Positions 62,742-64,000 of a DNA stretch of 64,000 nucleotides are shown here, piece by piece. The notes beneath the pieces are model-generated. The model ran no database searches. It was not told the DNA's origin and saw only the letters and a program-made list of their open reading frames with translations. The position numbers were made by a program, and so were the translations under genes. The stretch comes from Comamonadaceae bacterium UBA2121 (GTDB taxonomy: Bacteria; Pseudomonadota; Gammaproteobacteria; Burkholderiales; Burkholderiaceae_C). Every line of letters begins with the position of its first letter. The first letter of the stretch is position 1. The stretch is from NCBI GenBank assembly GCA_002331385.1, contig DCYB01000003.1, positions 106,001-170,000 on the forward strand, given 5' to 3'.

Positions 62742-63311
62742 TCAGCGCGAAGTGTGCTTTTCGTCCGCCACGGCCGCATCGCCGAGCAGATGCTCGGTAA
62801 AGAACCGGCCTCCGTGGTAGAGCAGTGGCGAGGTCTCGGAATGGTGCGTGCAGTGCTCCACCTGGCCCACAAAAATCACGTGGTCGCCCTCTTCATAGCG
62901 GCTGCGGTTGAAGCACTCGAACGTTGCCGCCACGTTGGTCAATAACGGGGCGCCGCTGGCGCCAATCGTGTAGTCCACGCCCGCCCAACGGTCGATATCG
63001 CGCCGGGCGAACTGCTCGGCCAGCGCTTGCTGCTCCGCCGTCAGCACGTTGATCGCATAGTGCGAGGTCTCGCACATCGCCACCAGCGACGCCGCCTTGC
63101 GCGCCAGACTCCAGAGTACCAGCGGGGGCTCCAGCGACACCGAGTTGAAAGAATTCGCCGTCAGCCCGATGAGCTGACCGCTTTTGGCGCGCATGGTCAC
63201 AATGGTCACGCCCGTGGCAAACATGCCCAGAGCGTCCCGGAAGTCACGCGACGAGAAGTTCGGTGCCTGAGCCTGCAGCGAGGCCGAAAGCGAAGAAGAA
63301 GTACGGTTCAC
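62742..63311 (-). CDS. Flavin reductase family protein
   Basis: The 189-residue FMN-binding split-barrel protein has the flavin reductase pattern FRDALGMFATGVTIVTMRAKSG, LTANSFNSVSLEPPLVLWSLA and the C-terminal LLYHGGRFF. It reduces free FMN/FAD or serves as reductase component of a two-component monooxygenase. No oxygenase partner is adjacent. It is convergent with minE and divergent from the hydrolase at the window end. Confidence 0.92.
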   Translation of the reverse strand: MNRTSSSLSASLQAQAPNFSSRDFRDALGMFATGVTIVTMRAKSGQLIGLTANSFNSVSLEPPLVLWSLARKAASLVAMCETSHYAINVLTAEQQALAEQFARRDIDRWAGVDYTIGASGAPLLTNVAATFECFNRSRYEEGDHVIFVGQVEHCTHHSETSPLLYHGGRFFTEHLLGDAAVADEKHTSR

Positions 63312-63425
63312 GAAAATGGCGGCGCATGCGCCAGGAAACGAATGGAAATATTGGACTAGTCGAGTGGGCTATTATTGATCGCAACCTGTTGACTTGCTGT
63401 CATAAGGGTTCCACACACACATCGC

Positions 63426-64000
63426 ATGGCAATACTCCCGCGCTTCACCACCCTCGGTCACGGTCACACCGTACTCATGTTGCACGACGCAGATGGCGGG
63501 CACCTCACCTTTGCGCCGTCCGTCGAATCGCTTGCCAGCCAAGGCTATCGCGCCATGGCAGTCGATTTGCCCGGCTACGGCTACACGCCACCCATCGAGC
63601 CCTATAGCGCCAAAGCCCTCGCCCAGAGCGTGCTGGCCCTCATCGATGCGCTCAAGCTGGAGCACGTCACGCTCGTCGGCCATGGTTTGGGCGCCATGGT
63701 GGCGTTGGAAACTGTATTGCGTGATCCCGCGAAGATCAAACGACTCGTGCTGTGCGCCGGCGGACCTCCGCTGGAAGAACCCGCCTATGCCAACTGGGTC
63801 GAGCCTCGCCTCGCTGCACTGGACGATGGCCTCTCCATGGAGCAGATTGCCGAACGCATCATTCCCATGCAGATCGGCAACAGCGCCGTGCCGGAAGGCG
63901 TGCGCCTCATCCGTCACGCCATGTCCGAAGTGCAACCCTTGATCTATCGACATGCAGTGCAGGCGTTGTCCCTTTTCCAGCGCAACGCGGCTGCATTGAG
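63426..64000 (+). CDS. Alpha/beta hydrolase fold protein, 3' truncated, nucleophile replaced
   Basis: The gene starts at the ATG at 63426 and runs off the window end after 191 residues. The alpha/beta hydrolase fold is clear: VLMLHDADGG near the oxyanion loop, MAVDLPGYGYT, and LVGHGLGAMVALE at the nucleophile elbow. At this elbow (residues 84-89) the usual Ser of GHSLG is Gly87, so it may not be a normal serine hydrolase. The C-terminal acid and histidine are outside the window. The product is cytosolic and its substrate unknown. Confidence 0.85.
   Translation, partial: MAILPRFTTLGHGHTVLMLHDADGGHLTFAPSVESLASQGYRAMAVDLPGYGYTPPIEPYSAKALAQSVLALIDALKLEHVTLVGHGLGAMVALETVLRDPAKIKRLVLCAGGPPLEEPAYANWVEPRLAALDDGLSMEQIAERIIPMQIGNSAVPEGVRLIRHAMSEVQPLIYRHAVQALSLFQRNAAAL

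Overview
The window looks like chromosomal DNA of a betaproteobacterium, most probably a member of the Comamonadaceae (order Burkholderiales). The reasons are high GC content, the core block mnmG-rsmG-lysE-parA-hydrolase-parB, a minCDE operon, four periplasmic Bug/TctC-type receptors without any transporter membrane genes, and a large surface protein ending in an IPTL-CTERM sorting tail. I cannot fix the genus or species from sequence alone. No rRNA, tRNA, insertion sequence, prophage or CRISPR array was recognised.

Layout. 1-872: end of a nucleoside-recognition membrane protein. 897-1450: a strong candidate for the chromosomal replication origin, with four perfect and three near-perfect DnaA boxes plus a DnaA-trio element beside a GC-rich spacer. 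1592-5120: a DUF3297 gene and a divergent copper-resistance locus (cueR-copZ and copA) with two CueR-type promoters. 5121-6302: no intact gene; two full copies and a partial third of a ~342-bp tandem repeat. 6303-13847: flavin-dependent reductases and a leftward catabolic operon (SDR, fumarylacetoacetase, NIPSNAP, VOC, Bug receptor) facing an IclR regulator, then a glutathione transferase. 14178-19773: mnmG, rsmG, a LysE exporter and parA/hydrolase/parB, with five parS-like sites between 11.47 and 16.76 kb. 19931-30135: a CsgG-like lipoprotein with a peptidoglycan-binding tail, flavin reductase, a TetR-controlled operon of small stress or detoxification proteins, AraC/MFS, and a four-lipoprotein operon (CsgG, small lipoprotein, DUF4810, DUF799).

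30217-37067: a pyrimidine-dimer glycosylase-like protein, two Bug receptors, an FAD-linked D-2-hydroxyacid dehydrogenase and an AMP-dependent acyl-CoA ligase facing a second IclR regulator. 37188-45415: a small secreted protein, cobalamin adenosyltransferase, a 1,554-residue DUF11-repeat surface protein, a PaaI-type thioesterase and a branched-chain-amino-acid-type binding protein. 45452-52968: a succinate/acetate CoA-transferase, a uracil/xanthine permease, a B12-binding-type radical SAM protein, a DUF4148 protein, a UbiH-type monooxygenase and a small DUF6139-like protein. 52994-59370: a LysR regulator divergent from a Bug-CaiB-ACAD-ACAD-crotonase catabolic operon. 59533-64000: pssA, minCDE, a flavin reductase and the start of an alpha/beta hydrolase whose nucleophile serine is replaced by glycine.

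How the parts fit. The origin candidate, the parS cluster and parAB form the replication and segregation hub of the chromosome. Around it are three modular acid or aromatic catabolism units, each pairing an acid-binding receptor with CoA-activating, transferring or cleaving enzymes and a local IclR or LysR regulator. Several regulatory dyads can be read directly: two CueR, two TetR, one IclR-associated and one LysR box.
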